DNA of 64,000 nt. It comes from Collinsella sp. (GTDB taxonomy: Bacteria > Actinomycetota > Coriobacteriia > Coriobacteriales > Coriobacteriaceae). Below the pieces are notes generated by a model, which had not been told where the DNA came from, searched no databases, and worked only from the letters and a program-made list of their open reading frames with translations. Positions 17,354 through 27,429 of this stretch are shown here, in pieces. The DNA is taken from contig JAGZQO010000005.1 in assembly GCA_018382125.1 (NCBI GenBank), positions 1 through 64,000 on the forward strand, written 5' to 3'. The stretch's first letter is position 1. Every line of letters starts with the position of its first letter. The position numbers and the translations under genes are program-made.

Positions 17354-17850
17354 TACCACTGACCATTCTGTTGGGCGGCACCCTCGTTGAGCTGCTGACG
17401 GCAACGGGTAACGGTGCCGGTCAGGCTCTTGAGGTTCTCCTCCAGGTGCGTAAAGACCTGCTCTGCGTAGTCCTCGGCAGCATAACGCGTCTCGCGCTCG
17501 TACTGCTGGGCACGATCGCGGATGTCGTCGGCCTGCTGCTGCGCAAGGCGGACGATCTCCTGCTCACCGGCAATGGTGAGGGCCTGCTGCTGAGCGTCAG
17601 CGATGATGGAATCGGCCTGAGCGGCGGCGGAAGCCATAAGCTCCTCGCGCTCCTTAAGGATACGGCGGGACTTCTGCCACTCCTCGGGATAGCTCATGCG
17701 GATCTCGTCGAGGATGTTGAAGAACACGTCGGCGTCGATGACCTTGAACTGAGCGTTCTTGCCGAAAGGCGGCTTGGCTTCCTCGATCAGCCCTTCGAGC
17801 TCATCGACCAAGCTGACGATCCTATCGCCAGGAAAATTCTCGCCCGGCAT
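17353..17850 (-). CDS. Coiled-coil protein of SepIVA/DivIVA-like type
   Basis: A 165-residue protein with an N-terminal segment (ENFPGDRIVSLVDELEGLIEE) and then almost continuous coiled coil rich in Ala, Gln and Glu (ADSIIADAQQQALTIAGEQE and onwards). In actinobacteria a septation protein of this kind (SepIVA, Rv2927c in M. tuberculosis) sits next to yceD and rnc, and the context here is the same. A role in cell-envelope growth or division is inferred from that. An ATP-synthase-b-like stalk protein is an alternative reading of the coil. AAAGGAGA before ATG 17850 decides the start. Confidence 0.65.
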   Translation of the reverse strand: MPGENFPGDRIVSLVDELEGLIEEAKPPFGKNAQFKVIDADVFFNILDEIRMSYPEEWQKSRRILKEREELMASAAAQADSIIADAQQQALTIAGEQEIVRLAQQQADDIRDRAQQYERETRYAAEDYAEQVFTHLEENLKSLTGTVTRCRQQLNEGAAQQNGQW

Positions 17851-17918
17851 CCGGTCTCCTTTCATAGGTAACATATCATCGTGCTAGTTTACCACATGCC
17901 ACCAGGCAATAAGAAACG

Positions 17919-18416
17919 TCACGAAAAGCGATGTTTGAGCGCTTCGACCACGTTGGACGGGACAAACGTCGATACATCGCTGCCGAGCGAGGCGATCTGG
18001 CGAACAACCGAGCTCGAGATATAGCCGTACTGCGGCGCACTCATGACAAAGATGGACTCCAGCTCGCTATCCAGGCGATAGTTAAGGTCGGCCTGCTGCA
18101 GCTCATATTCAAAGTCGGTCATGGCGCGCAGGCCCTTGACCACGGCCCCCGCCCCCTGCTCGCGAGCGAAGTCGACCAAGAGGCCGGTAAAGGGCAGGAC
18201 CTCGACGCCGTCGATATCACCGAGCGCCTCGCGGGCCAGCGCCACGCGCTCATCGAGCATAAACGTGGTGCCCACGCCGTTTTTACCCTGCGACTCGGCA
18301 ACAGCGACGATCACGCTGGGAAAGATGCGGCGGGCGCGGCGAATCACATCGATATGGCCAAACGTGATGGGATCGAAGGTGCCCGGGACGATCACGCGGT
18401 TGATGGTGTCATTCAT
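17919..18416 (-). CDS. coaD: Pantetheine-phosphate adenylyltransferase
   Basis: Transfers AMP from ATP to 4'-phosphopantetheine, the penultimate step of CoA synthesis. The 165 residues start MNDTINRVIVPGTFDPITFGHIDVI: the nucleotidyltransferase (T/H)xGH motif is TFGH. Later motifs are KGLRAMTDFEYELQQ and YISSSVVRQIASLG, both CoaD-specific. A longer open frame exists upstream but lies entirely inside rsmD, so the ATG at 18416, which overlaps the rsmD end by 8 nt, is the real start. CoA made here also feeds the acyl carrier chain encoded nearby. Confidence 0.95.
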   Translation of the reverse strand: MNDTINRVIVPGTFDPITFGHIDVIRRARRIFPSVIVAVAESQGKNGVGTTFMLDERVALAREALGDIDGVEVLPFTGLLVDFAREQGAGAVVKGLRAMTDFEYELQQADLNYRLDSELESIFVMSAPQYGYISSSVVRQIASLGSDVSTFVPSNVVEALKHRFS

Positions 18417-19065
18417 GGGCGTCCTCCTGAAACGTCGTGGCATCGTTGTTGTCGGCATCTGCGCCGGCGCTGTCGCCCCCACCGTCGTCATCGCCGACCC
18501 AACGAAGCAGGTCGACCGAGGTAATGCCGTAGCGCTTCTTACGTACAGTCTCAAAGCCTACCGGATGCGCGCCCGCATCGGCGGCGGCATGCTCAAACAG
18601 GGCAAAAGCGCCAGGTGCAAGCAGACCCTGCTGAGCCAGGTTCTGCAGCAGTTCCTCGACCGGCTCGGCACCAAAAGCATAGGGCGGGTCAAGCAGGACC
18701 AGATCAAAGGGGGCGCCCGGTACACGACCGCGCGAGGCACTCGCCAGCATGTCGCCCGTGACCACGCGCCAACGCGCACGGTCACGGCAGAGCGACTCGA
18801 TATTCTTGGTAATGAGCCGCGCGGCGTTGCGATCGATCTCAAACGTCGTGAGCAAGCGAGCCCCACGAGAGAGCATCTCTAACCCTAAGGCACCGGAGCC
18901 GCCAAAGGCGTCCAGCACACGGACCTCGTCCAGATCGAAGTCGAATGCCGACATGACCATAGATGCGCACGCCTCGCGTACGCGATCAGTCGTGGGGCGG
19001 GTGACATCGCGACCACGGGGCTCCTCGATCTTACGACCGCGCCATTCGCCGCCGATGATTCTCAT
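18409..19065 (-). CDS. rsmD: 16S rRNA (guanine966-N2)-methyltransferase
   Basis: The N-terminus MRIIGGEWRGRKIEEP and TRPTTDRVREA are the RsmD signature. The SAM-binding loop is LDAFGGSGALGLEMLSRGA, and the N-methyltransferase catalytic motif is LLDPPY. Length after the DPPY motif is normal, with a Asp/Ala-rich C-terminal tail (DDDGGGDSAGADADNND) that homologues usually lack. The start overlaps the recG stop by 4 nt and the end overlaps the coaD start by 8 nt, which argues for one transcript. Confidence 0.94.
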   Translation of the reverse strand: MRIIGGEWRGRKIEEPRGRDVTRPTTDRVREACASMVMSAFDFDLDEVRVLDAFGGSGALGLEMLSRGARLLTTFEIDRNAARLITKNIESLCRDRARWRVVTGDMLASASRGRVPGAPFDLVLLDPPYAFGAEPVEELLQNLAQQGLLAPGAFALFEHAAADAGAHPVGFETVRKKRYGITSVDLLRWVGDDDGGGDSAGADADNNDATTFQEDAHE

Positions 19066-21239
19066 CCTCCGCTGACCTCCTTAAAAATGTGTCGATATCG
19101 CATGGCGACCGCATCGCGCAGGGGGCGCGTCGCCACGGAGTCAAGGGTGCAAGCATACCGCAAGAGCTCGACCGCGTCCAAATGGGCCCACTCGATCAGT
19201 TCCTCGTCGGCATCCAGGTCGACAAAGCGCAGGGTCACACCACCATGCTGGCGATAACCCAGGATCTCGCCTTCATGGCGCAGGCGCAGGTCCATCTGGG
19301 CGAGCGTAAAGCCATCCGAGGTTTTTTCGAGCGATTGCAGACGATCTTGCGCCGCCGATGCGCCGCCGTTGCCCTTGGAGTGCGTCATGACTAGGCACGT
19401 GCCCGACACGCCGCCACGGCCCACGCGGCCGCGCAGCTGGTGCAGGGCAGCCAAACCAAAGCGCTCGCCGTTCTCGATGACCATGACGGTGGCGTTGGGC
19501 ACGTCAACGCCCACCTCGACCACCGTAGTCGAGACGAGCACGTCAATCTCGCCACGCTTGAAGGCATCGATCACGCGGTCCTTCTCCCCCGCTGGCATAC
19601 GGCCGTGAAGGCGCTCGATGGCAAGACCCGGCAACGCCAGACGCAGGCGATCGAGCTCGGTCGCCGTATCATGCAGCGGCACGGGGACCGTCACGCGGCC
19701 CTCCTCGTCGCGGGCGATACCGGGCACGTCCTCCAACTCATCGGCCGAGTCACTCGGCTCCACGAGCGGGCAAATCACGTAGGCCTGCTGACCTTTTTCA
19801 TGCGCTTCGCTGATGGCGCCATAGGCGAGGTCGCGGCTCGACTCGGTGAGCACGCGTGTCGACACGCCAGCGCCAGGGACGGGCCGATGGCGGATGATGC
19901 TCGTATCCAGATCGCCGTAGACCGAAAGCGCCAGCGTACGAGGGATGGGCGTTGCCGTCATAACGAGCAGATCGGCACCGGGGCCCTTCGCGCGTAGGGC
20001 GTTGCGCTGGCCAACGCCAAAGCGGTGCTGCTCGTCGATGACAACAAGCGACAGATGCTTGAACGCAACGTTATCCGAAAGCACCGCATGGGTGCCAAAG
20101 AGCACGTCAAGCTCGCCCGATTCCAGCTGGGCATGGATGCGCTCGCGCTCTGCGGCCGGCGTGGCGCCCGTCAGAAGCGCCCGGGACATGCCAGCCTGCG
20201 AGAGCAGAGGGCCGGTCTTATCGGCATATTGGCGCGCCAGCACGCCCGTGGGCGCCATAACGCAGGCCTGCGTGCCGCTATCGGCAGCCACAGCCAGCGC
20301 GCAGGCGGCAACGGCGGTCTTACCGGTACCGACATCGCCCAGCAGCAGACGGTTCATCACGCGCCCGCCATCGCACATGTCATGCAGGATGTCTTGGAAT
20401 GCGGCCTCCTGCTCGTCGCTCAGCGAAAACGGAAGGGCCTGTTTAAGCGCGCCCAGATGCTCGCCCGCAGTGTGGGCATAGGGCACCACATCGACCAGGC
20501 CGCCGTCGTTGCGCAGACGCAGCGCCAGCTGCAGGTAGAGGCACTCCTCGTAGGCAAGACGCCGGCGTGCGATGTCGCGCTCAGCCATGCTCGAGGGAAA
20601 GTGGATCGAACGCAACGCGCGGGCATTGCTCATGAGCTTCCGCTTTGCGCGCAGCGGCGCGGGAATCGGATCGAACGGATTGCCGACGACCTCGAGCGCG
20701 CCGCTTACGATGCGGCGCATCCACGCCTGGCTCACGCCATCGCTCACGTAATGGACCGGCAGAATGGTGCCTGCGGCGCGCCTGTCCTCGAGCTTTTCAA
20801 AGTGGGGCGAGGCCATCTGCTTAAAGCCGTAGGCAAACTCGACCTTGCCCATCACGGCCAGGCGGTCGCCCTGCTTAAGCTGCTGGGCAATCCAGGGCTG
20901 GCGGAAAAAGGCGACCTGCAACACGCCCGTCTCGTCCACCAGCGATACCTCGGTCACCTGCATGCGCGGACGCGGCTGCTTTTGGACGATGCGGTCGACC
21001 GTGGCGATGATGGTGCACACGGTACCGATGGGCGCCATCTCGATGGACCACGAACGGGTAAAGTCGAGGTATCGATGAGGGATATGGAGAAGGAGGTCCC
21101 CCACCGTCCGAATTCCCAGACGGCGAAGGGCCTCCTCACGTTTACCCGAAACATATTTGAGTCGCGCGATATCCTCGTCGAGCGCATTGCTCTGGGCAAA
21201 GCGCTCCGAGACGCGCGGCACGGAGCACAGCTCGGACAT
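19062..21239 (-). CDS. recG: ATP-dependent DNA helicase RecG
   Basis: Branch-migrating helicase that remodels stalled replication forks. The 725 residues have an N-terminal wedge/OB domain (~50-150), then the superfamily-2 motor: motif I LLLGDVGTGKT, motif II VIDEQHRFGV (DEQH), motif III TATPIPRTL, and motif VI QLRGRVGRGG. The C-terminal TRG-type hairpin region is present. It starts 10 bp downstream of fakA and overlaps rsmD by 4 nt. Confidence 0.96.
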   Translation of the reverse strand: MSELCSVPRVSERFAQSNALDEDIARLKYVSGKREEALRRLGIRTVGDLLLHIPHRYLDFTRSWSIEMAPIGTVCTIIATVDRIVQKQPRPRMQVTEVSLVDETGVLQVAFFRQPWIAQQLKQGDRLAVMGKVEFAYGFKQMASPHFEKLEDRRAAGTILPVHYVSDGVSQAWMRRIVSGALEVVGNPFDPIPAPLRAKRKLMSNARALRSIHFPSSMAERDIARRRLAYEECLYLQLALRLRNDGGLVDVVPYAHTAGEHLGALKQALPFSLSDEQEAAFQDILHDMCDGGRVMNRLLLGDVGTGKTAVAACALAVAADSGTQACVMAPTGVLARQYADKTGPLLSQAGMSRALLTGATPAAERERIHAQLESGELDVLFGTHAVLSDNVAFKHLSLVVIDEQHRFGVGQRNALRAKGPGADLLVMTATPIPRTLALSVYGDLDTSIIRHRPVPGAGVSTRVLTESSRDLAYGAISEAHEKGQQAYVICPLVEPSDSADELEDVPGIARDEEGRVTVPVPLHDTATELDRLRLALPGLAIERLHGRMPAGEKDRVIDAFKRGEIDVLVSTTVVEVGVDVPNATVMVIENGERFGLAALHQLRGRVGRGGVSGTCLVMTHSKGNGGASAAQDRLQSLEKTSDGFTLAQMDLRLRHEGEILGYRQHGGVTLRFVDLDADEELIEWAHLDAVELLRYACTLDSVATRPLRDAVAMRYRHIFKEVSGG

Positions 21240-21249
21240 GGGCAGTTGC

Positions 21250-22911
21250 CTACTCGATCGAGAAGATCACGGGATAGAGCGGCTGCTCGCCACGATGGGC
21301 GTCAATCTCCAGATCGGGCTGAGCCTCCTCGATAGCGTCGACGATCTCCTGGAAGGCCTCATCGGACAGCTCCTCGCCGGCCAGAATCGTCAGCGCGTCG
21401 CCCTCCTCTTCCTCCTGCATGCGGTTGATGCAGTCGAGCGTGACCTGCTTCACGTCGGAGCCGACCACGTCGATGGAGCCGGCGATGATACCCATGACGT
21501 CACCGGAGTGAATCGGAGAACCGTCAGAGGCACTGGAGTCGCGCACGGCGCGGGTGACCTCGCCATCGCGGACCTCGCTGATGGCGTCGACCATGGCGGC
21601 GACGGCATCCTCGAGCTCGGAATCGGGCAGGACCGCGAACAGCGCGGAGAAGGCCTGCGGGACGGTCTTGGTGGGAACGACGGCGACCTTCTTGTCGGTG
21701 CAGGCTGAGGCAGCAGCCTCAGCGGCCATGCGGATGTTGCCGTTGTTGGGCAAGATGATGACCGAGGTCGCGTTGACCTGGTCCACCGCGCCCAGCAGGT
21801 CGGCGGTCGAGGGATTCATAGTCTGGCCACCGGACACGATCACGTCGACGCCGAGGGACTTGAGGATGTCGGCCTCGCCGGAACCGGCGGCAACGGCGAC
21901 AAAGCCCAGCGCCTTGGCGGGCTCGGCGGCCTTTTCCTGATCCTCGTGGATCTTGGCGGTACGGTCGTGGGCCTCCATCTCCATGTTGTGGATAAAGACC
22001 TCATAGATCTGACCGAGCTGCAGCATGTGCTCGAGCACCAGGTTGGGGGTGTTGGAGTGCACGTGAATCTTGTAGTCGGGGTAGGCACCCACGAGCAGCT
22101 CGCAGTCGCCCATGGAACCCAGGAACTTAAGGCACTCGTCCTCGTCAAACGGGGCGTCGGCCTTAAACAGGAACTCGTTGCAGTAGCGGAACTCCGAGCC
22201 CTCCCAATCGTCGTTGGCCTCGATCTCAACGCGACCAAGGGCCGCGTCGCGGGCAGAGCCAGCGGAATCAAACGTGGCGGAGAAATCCTCGACAACGGTA
22301 CTGCGGCCAAGTGCTGCAGCCACAAAGTTCTCAAGGAAGATGGCGAAGCCAAAGGCGCCGGAGTCGACCACGCCGTTCTCCTTCAGAACGGGCAACAGAT
22401 CGGGTGTGCGGGCGACGGACTGGTACGCCTCAACGACGATGGCATCGAGCGCATCCTCAGCCGAGAACTTCTTCTTCTCGCACTCATCGGCCTTGGTCGA
22501 GACATCGCGCAGGACCGTGAGGATCGTGCCCTCGATGGGCTTGCGGACGGCCTGGAAGGCGACCTTGACGGCGCGACGGAAGGCGAAGGCAATGTTGGCG
22601 GACGTAATGGGCTCATCGGCAGAGACAAGGCCCTCGGCCACGCCGCGCAGAATCTGCGAGGTGATGACGCCGGAGTTACCGCGGGCGCCCATAAGGGAGC
22701 CGTGGGTGATGGCGCCTGCGATGGCCTCCATGTCGGCATCGGCAGGAAGGGCGGAAAGCTCCTTGGTCACCGAGGCGAGCGTGAGCGACATGTTGGTGCC
22801 GGTATCGCCATCGGGTACGGGGAAGACGTTGAGCTTGTTGATCTCCTCGGCCTTGTCGGAAACGGCAGCCGCAGCGATCGGAAAACAGGTGCGAATGGTC
22901 TTTGCAATCAT
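21250..22911 (-). CDS. fakA: Fatty acid kinase subunit A (DAK2/YloV family)
   Basis: The ATP-binding subunit that phosphorylates fatty acids held by FakB (DegV-type) proteins. The 553 residues carry the N-terminal DhaL/DAK2 kinase domain with LNVFPVPDGDTGTNM (the DGDTG metal/nucleotide motif), GARGNSGVITSQILRG, and VDSGAFGFAIFLENF, followed by the middle and C-terminal domains typical of YloV. A cognate FakB is not in the window. Pairing with an Asp23 gene 27 bp upstream is conserved in Gram-positives and links exogenous fatty-acid use with envelope maintenance. Confidence 0.93.
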   Translation of the reverse strand: MIAKTIRTCFPIAAAAVSDKAEEINKLNVFPVPDGDTGTNMSLTLASVTKELSALPADADMEAIAGAITHGSLMGARGNSGVITSQILRGVAEGLVSADEPITSANIAFAFRRAVKVAFQAVRKPIEGTILTVLRDVSTKADECEKKKFSAEDALDAIVVEAYQSVARTPDLLPVLKENGVVDSGAFGFAIFLENFVAAALGRSTVVEDFSATFDSAGSARDAALGRVEIEANDDWEGSEFRYCNEFLFKADAPFDEDECLKFLGSMGDCELLVGAYPDYKIHVHSNTPNLVLEHMLQLGQIYEVFIHNMEMEAHDRTAKIHEDQEKAAEPAKALGFVAVAAGSGEADILKSLGVDVIVSGGQTMNPSTADLLGAVDQVNATSVIILPNNGNIRMAAEAAASACTDKKVAVVPTKTVPQAFSALFAVLPDSELEDAVAAMVDAISEVRDGEVTRAVRDSSASDGSPIHSGDVMGIIAGSIDVVGSDVKQVTLDCINRMQEEEEGDALTILAGEELSDEAFQEIVDAIEEAQPDLEIDAHRGEQPLYPVIFSIE

Positions 22912-22938
22912 GGGTATTTGAATCTCCGTTTTCGGATG

Positions 22939-23295
22939 CTAGTTCAGACGGCTCTTGAGCGCGTCGATGTGGATGCCGATCTTAAGGCTAGCGGGATCGA
23001 TCTGGGCGACCTCCTGCAGAGTGAAGGCAACGGAACTCGAAAGATTGTGGCAGACGGACTTCATGTTGACGCCGTTCTCGAGCACGACGTGAAGATCGAC
23101 CGTAAGGCCGTTCTCGTCGGCGGAGACAAGCACGCCCTTGCGGAGGCGCTGACCGGCAAGCAGGCGCACGCTCTCGGCGCCCTGGAGCTGCTCAGCCATA
23201 CCGACGACGCCATAGCACGTCATCGCGGCATAACCGGCAATATCGGCAATAACGTCGTTCGAGACGCTCAGGCTGCCGTTAATGGTCTCAGACAC
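22939..23295 (-). CDS. Asp23/Gls24 family envelope stress protein
   Basis: The 118-residue product begins VSETINGSLSVSNDVIADIA and includes YAAMTCYGVVGMAEQ and HIDALKSRL at the end, matching the Asp23 family, which forms membrane-associated assemblies in stress and envelope homeostasis. A GTG start at 23295 is chosen: AAGGAG lies 6 nt before it, and the apparent ATG at 23328 overlaps nothing useful. It is the promoter-proximal gene of the long operon running to ffh. Confidence 0.9.
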   Translation of the reverse strand: MSETINGSLSVSNDVIADIAGYAAMTCYGVVGMAEQLQGAESVRLLAGQRLRKGVLVSADENGLTVDLHVVLENGVNMKSVCHNLSSSVAFTLQEVAQIDPASLKIGIHIDALKSRLN

Positions 23296-23455
23296 AAGAA
23301 TCTCCTTATCTGGTGCTCGCGGCACCATGTCGTGGGAGCAATCATTGCAATATTCTACAACGAGCGCGCCGTGTTGAGGTGGTGGGTCGCGGGATTACAT
23401 CCTCGACACGAAATGTTGATATGGTAACGTTCGCGAACGGCGACCGCGACATGAA

Positions 23456-23484
23456 AAAACCCGCCGCATAAGCGACGGGTTTTA
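23456..23484 (-). terminator. Terminator after the tRNA-Asn pair
   Basis: AAAACCCG...CGGGTTTT stem with a short ATAA-containing loop, followed on the minus strand by T6. It lies 5 bp beyond the 3' end of the second-transcribed tRNA gene. Confidence 0.85.
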
Positions 23485-23489
23485 CAACC

Positions 23490-23564
23490 TGGCTCCCCGG
23501 GTAGGACTCGAACCTACAACAGCGCGGTTAACAGCCGCGTGCTCTACCATTGAGCTACCGAGGA
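23490..23564 (-). tRNA. tRNA-Asn (GTT), copy 1
   Basis: 75 nt on the minus strand, TCCTCGGTAGCTCAATGGTA at the 5' end, anticodon stem CGCGG/CCGCG around loop CTGTTAA (anticodon GTT), T arm GTAGG-TTCGAGT-CCTAC, acceptor TCCTCGG/CCGGGGA, encoded CCA. All stems close. Confidence 0.97.
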
Positions 23565-23597
23565 ATTTAAAGCCCAACGGAAAGGGCTGATAAATTC

Positions 23598-23672
23598 TGG
23601 CTCCCCGGGTAGGACTCGAACCTACAACAGCGCGGTTAACAGCCGCGTGCTCTACCATTGAGCTACCGAGGA
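23598..23672 (-). tRNA. tRNA-Asn (GTT), copy 2
   Basis: Identical in all 75 positions to the copy at 23490-23564, separated from it by 33 bp. Both are read leftwards, probably from the promoter at 23703-23730. Identity points to recent tandem duplication or gene conversion. Confidence 0.97.
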
Positions 23673-23702
23673 ATAGGTGCGTGCTCTCAAGCAACGAAGT
23701 TT

Positions 23703-23730
23703 ATTATACGGACGAATCAGCTCAGGGCAA
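23703..23730 (-). promoter_or_regulatory. Sigma70-type promoter for the tRNA-Asn pair
   Basis: On the minus strand TTGCCC (23725-23730) and a consensus TATAAT (23703-23708) are 16 nt apart, and the first tRNA starts 31 nt beyond the -10. Confidence 0.65.
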
Positions 23731-23762
23731 GAACTTTTTTAAGAAATTTTCCGACCTAGTCA

Positions 23763-23806
23763 TTGGGGACGTTCTTAAACGACCAGTCATTCAAGAATGT
23801 CCCCAA
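23763..23806. repeat. 14-bp-arm inverted repeat between the tRNAs and rpoD
   Basis: TTGGGGACGTTCTT and AAGAATGTCCCCAA form a 14-bp stem (one mismatch) around a 16-nt loop. It has no T-run and lies beyond the rpoD terminator, so it is probably a small dispersed palindrome rather than part of a gene. Confidence 0.6.
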
Positions 23807-23817
23807 CGACTACATGA

Positions 23818-23851
23818 AAGCGCCCCCAAGCGGATGTGCTTGAGGGCGCTT
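23818..23851 (-). terminator. Terminator of rpoD
   Basis: AAGCGCCC(C)CAAGC pairs with GCTTG(A)GGGCGCTT 10 bp beyond the rpoD stop. The U-tract on the minus strand is weak (TTTCATG). Confidence 0.7.
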
Positions 23852-23860
23852 CTTGCTTGA

Positions 23861-25210
<1,350 letters not shown>

Positions 25211-25320
25211 AGATTCTCCCTTCATAGTCCACAGGACTCAATACTTTAGCACACACATTGACGTCTATACCCAAAAAGAGGACTGGATATAGGCGAGAAT
25301 ACGCTGGTTGACCACAACAT

Positions 25321-27429
25321 CTAGGCTTGTTCGGTGCCCGCGGCCTCCAGGCCGATCAAACGGAACGGGTCCGCCACGCCGCCGATCGACTTTTGCAGTT
25401 CGCGTTGACGCTGCGAATCCTGCGCGGCCTGAACGGTCAGCGCGCGACGGGCCTCATCATCGAGTGAACGGTCCTGGCGCAGCTTGGCCTGTGCAGCACG
25501 CATGCGGCGCTTGATGGTGTAGAGCTCGAGCGTATCGAGCATAAACACGATGTTCGTCTCGGTGGGGTGCTTGCTCGTCGCCGAGATGCGCCCGGCACTC
25601 ACAAGCGTTGCCGCATCGGGACACACCGAGCGCGCCGCATCCATGCAGGCTGCAGGATCGGTTCCCGGCGGCGTTGCCAGAACGGCCCACGCGATGGACT
25701 CGTGACGTGAGTCAACCCACTCGATGGAGCAGATGCGGTCGGCATACGTGCGGAACAGGTCGGGATAGCTCGTGAGCATGGTCAGCAGCTCGCGCTCCCC
25801 TGCCAAGGACTTGCGCTCCAGATCGGTAAGAACCATCGGCGCCGCCGCAGCCGGTGCGCCCAAACCATCAGCCACAGGCACAGCGCCCACACCATCGGGC
25901 ACATCGATTGGCGGCAAGTCGTCAACGACCTCCACTGGTGCAGCGCCATAGGCATCGAGCGGGACGCAGTCGTACGGTTCTTCCTCGACCGGCGCCGCTA
26001 CGGCCGGAGTCGCGCCCGAAGCCCAAGCACCACGAGATGTCCCCTGCGAACCAGACGCCCGACCGCCCGCGCTACCGGACCGCTCAGCCTGTGCCCGCTG
26101 GCGCTCATAGTTCTGCTCACGACGTCGTTCCGCATCCTCGCGCTTGGCGACATCGCGAAACACACGGCCCGAGCTCGCACGCACCGTCTCCAGATCCAAA
26201 CCCAGCAGATCGGCAATCTGGATAAAGTACGTATCGATCATATAGCTATCGCGCAGCGGATAGATGAGCGTGAGAGCGTCCTCCAGCGCCTTGGCGCGAC
26301 CGCCCGGCGTGGTGATATCGCTCGACTCCTGCAGCGAACGGTACACGAAGTCCATGAGCGGCTCGGCAGCGTCGATGCGCGCCTGCAGTGCCTCACCACC
26401 ATGCGCCGTAATGAACTCCATGGGATCGTTACCGTCGGGCAGCACCACGCAGCGCAGGTCCATAGAATCCTGCTCGATAAACTGAATCGCACGGCGAGCA
26501 GCCTTTTGACCGGCGGCATCGCCGTCAAACATATACACGATGCGCTTGGCAAAACGGGTGAGCGTCTTGACGTGATGCTCCGTGAGCGCGGTGCCCAGCG
26601 TAGCGACAACGTTTTTAATCCCCGCCTCCCAACAGGCGATGCAGTCGGTATAGCCCTCCACCACGATGGCAGTATCCTGCGCGACGATAAACTCCTTGGC
26701 CCAATTAAAACCGTAGAGGTTTCGTTTTTTATGAAACACGCTCGTCTCGGCGGTATTGAGGTACTTAGGCTGGCCGTCGCCCATAATACGACCGCCAAAG
26801 GCAATATTGTGACCCTGCTCGTCAAAGATGGGAAACATCACGCGGTCGTAAAAGCGGTCGGCAAGCTGCCCGCGCCCGCGGCTCACGGCAACGTTGGCAT
26901 CGATCATCTCCTGCGGGGTAAAACCCGCCTGGGACAGGTGCGACACCAGCGCGTTACGGCCCGGTGCAAAGCCCAGGCAGTAGCGGCGGCAGACGTCGCC
27001 ACCCATGCCGCGGCTGGCAAAGTACTCGCGCGGACGGCCGTCCTTACCGCGCATAAGCATGGTGTGGTAGAACTGGGCGGTCTCGGCGCACAAATCGTAG
27101 ATGCGGGCACGCTTGGTGCCGCGCTCGCGGCGATCTCCGGTGTCATGCAGCTCAATACCCGCGCGATCGGCCAAATAACGGATTGACTCGGGAAAGCTCA
27201 GGTTCTCGCGCTTCATGATATACGTGAAAACGTCGCCACCCTCGCCGCAGCCAAAGCAATGCCACACCTGCGTGGCGGGGATAATGTGGAAGGACGGCGT
27301 CTTTTCGCCATGGAAGGGGCAGCATCCCCAAAACTCATGGCCGCGGGGCTTGAGCTCGACCGTTTCCTGCACGATGGCAACCAGGTCAGACGCAGCGCGT
27401 ACCTGGTCTTTTTCCTCATCGCTAATCAC
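25321..27429 (-). CDS. dnaG: DNA primase
   Basis: Synthesises RNA primers at the replication fork. The 702 residues carry the CHC2 zinc finger (Cys37, His40, Cys58, Cys61 within CCPFHGE and WHCFGCGEGG), the TOPRIM domain with IVVEGYTDCIACWEAG and VYMFDGDAAGQKAA, and a C-terminal DnaB-interacting helical region. A ~90-residue Ala/Gly/Pro-rich linker (~430-520) between them is longer than usual. The GTG start at 27429 overlaps the ribF stop by 8 nt (GTGATTAG). Confidence 0.96.
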   Translation of the reverse strand: MISDEEKDQVRAASDLVAIVQETVELKPRGHEFWGCCPFHGEKTPSFHIIPATQVWHCFGCGEGGDVFTYIMKRENLSFPESIRYLADRAGIELHDTGDRRERGTKRARIYDLCAETAQFYHTMLMRGKDGRPREYFASRGMGGDVCRRYCLGFAPGRNALVSHLSQAGFTPQEMIDANVAVSRGRGQLADRFYDRVMFPIFDEQGHNIAFGGRIMGDGQPKYLNTAETSVFHKKRNLYGFNWAKEFIVAQDTAIVVEGYTDCIACWEAGIKNVVATLGTALTEHHVKTLTRFAKRIVYMFDGDAAGQKAARRAIQFIEQDSMDLRCVVLPDGNDPMEFITAHGGEALQARIDAAEPLMDFVYRSLQESSDITTPGGRAKALEDALTLIYPLRDSYMIDTYFIQIADLLGLDLETVRASSGRVFRDVAKREDAERRREQNYERQRAQAERSGSAGGRASGSQGTSRGAWASGATPAVAAPVEEEPYDCVPLDAYGAAPVEVVDDLPPIDVPDGVGAVPVADGLGAPAAAAPMVLTDLERKSLAGERELLTMLTSYPDLFRTYADRICSIEWVDSRHESIAWAVLATPPGTDPAACMDAARSVCPDAATLVSAGRISATSKHPTETNIVFMLDTLELYTIKRRMRAAQAKLRQDRSLDDEARRALTVQAAQDSQRQRELQKSIGGVADPFRLIGLEAAGTEQA

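Noticed and set aside
23482..23694. 70-codon frame over the tRNA genes
   Set aside because: It is an artefact of two identical tRNA genes in the same frame.
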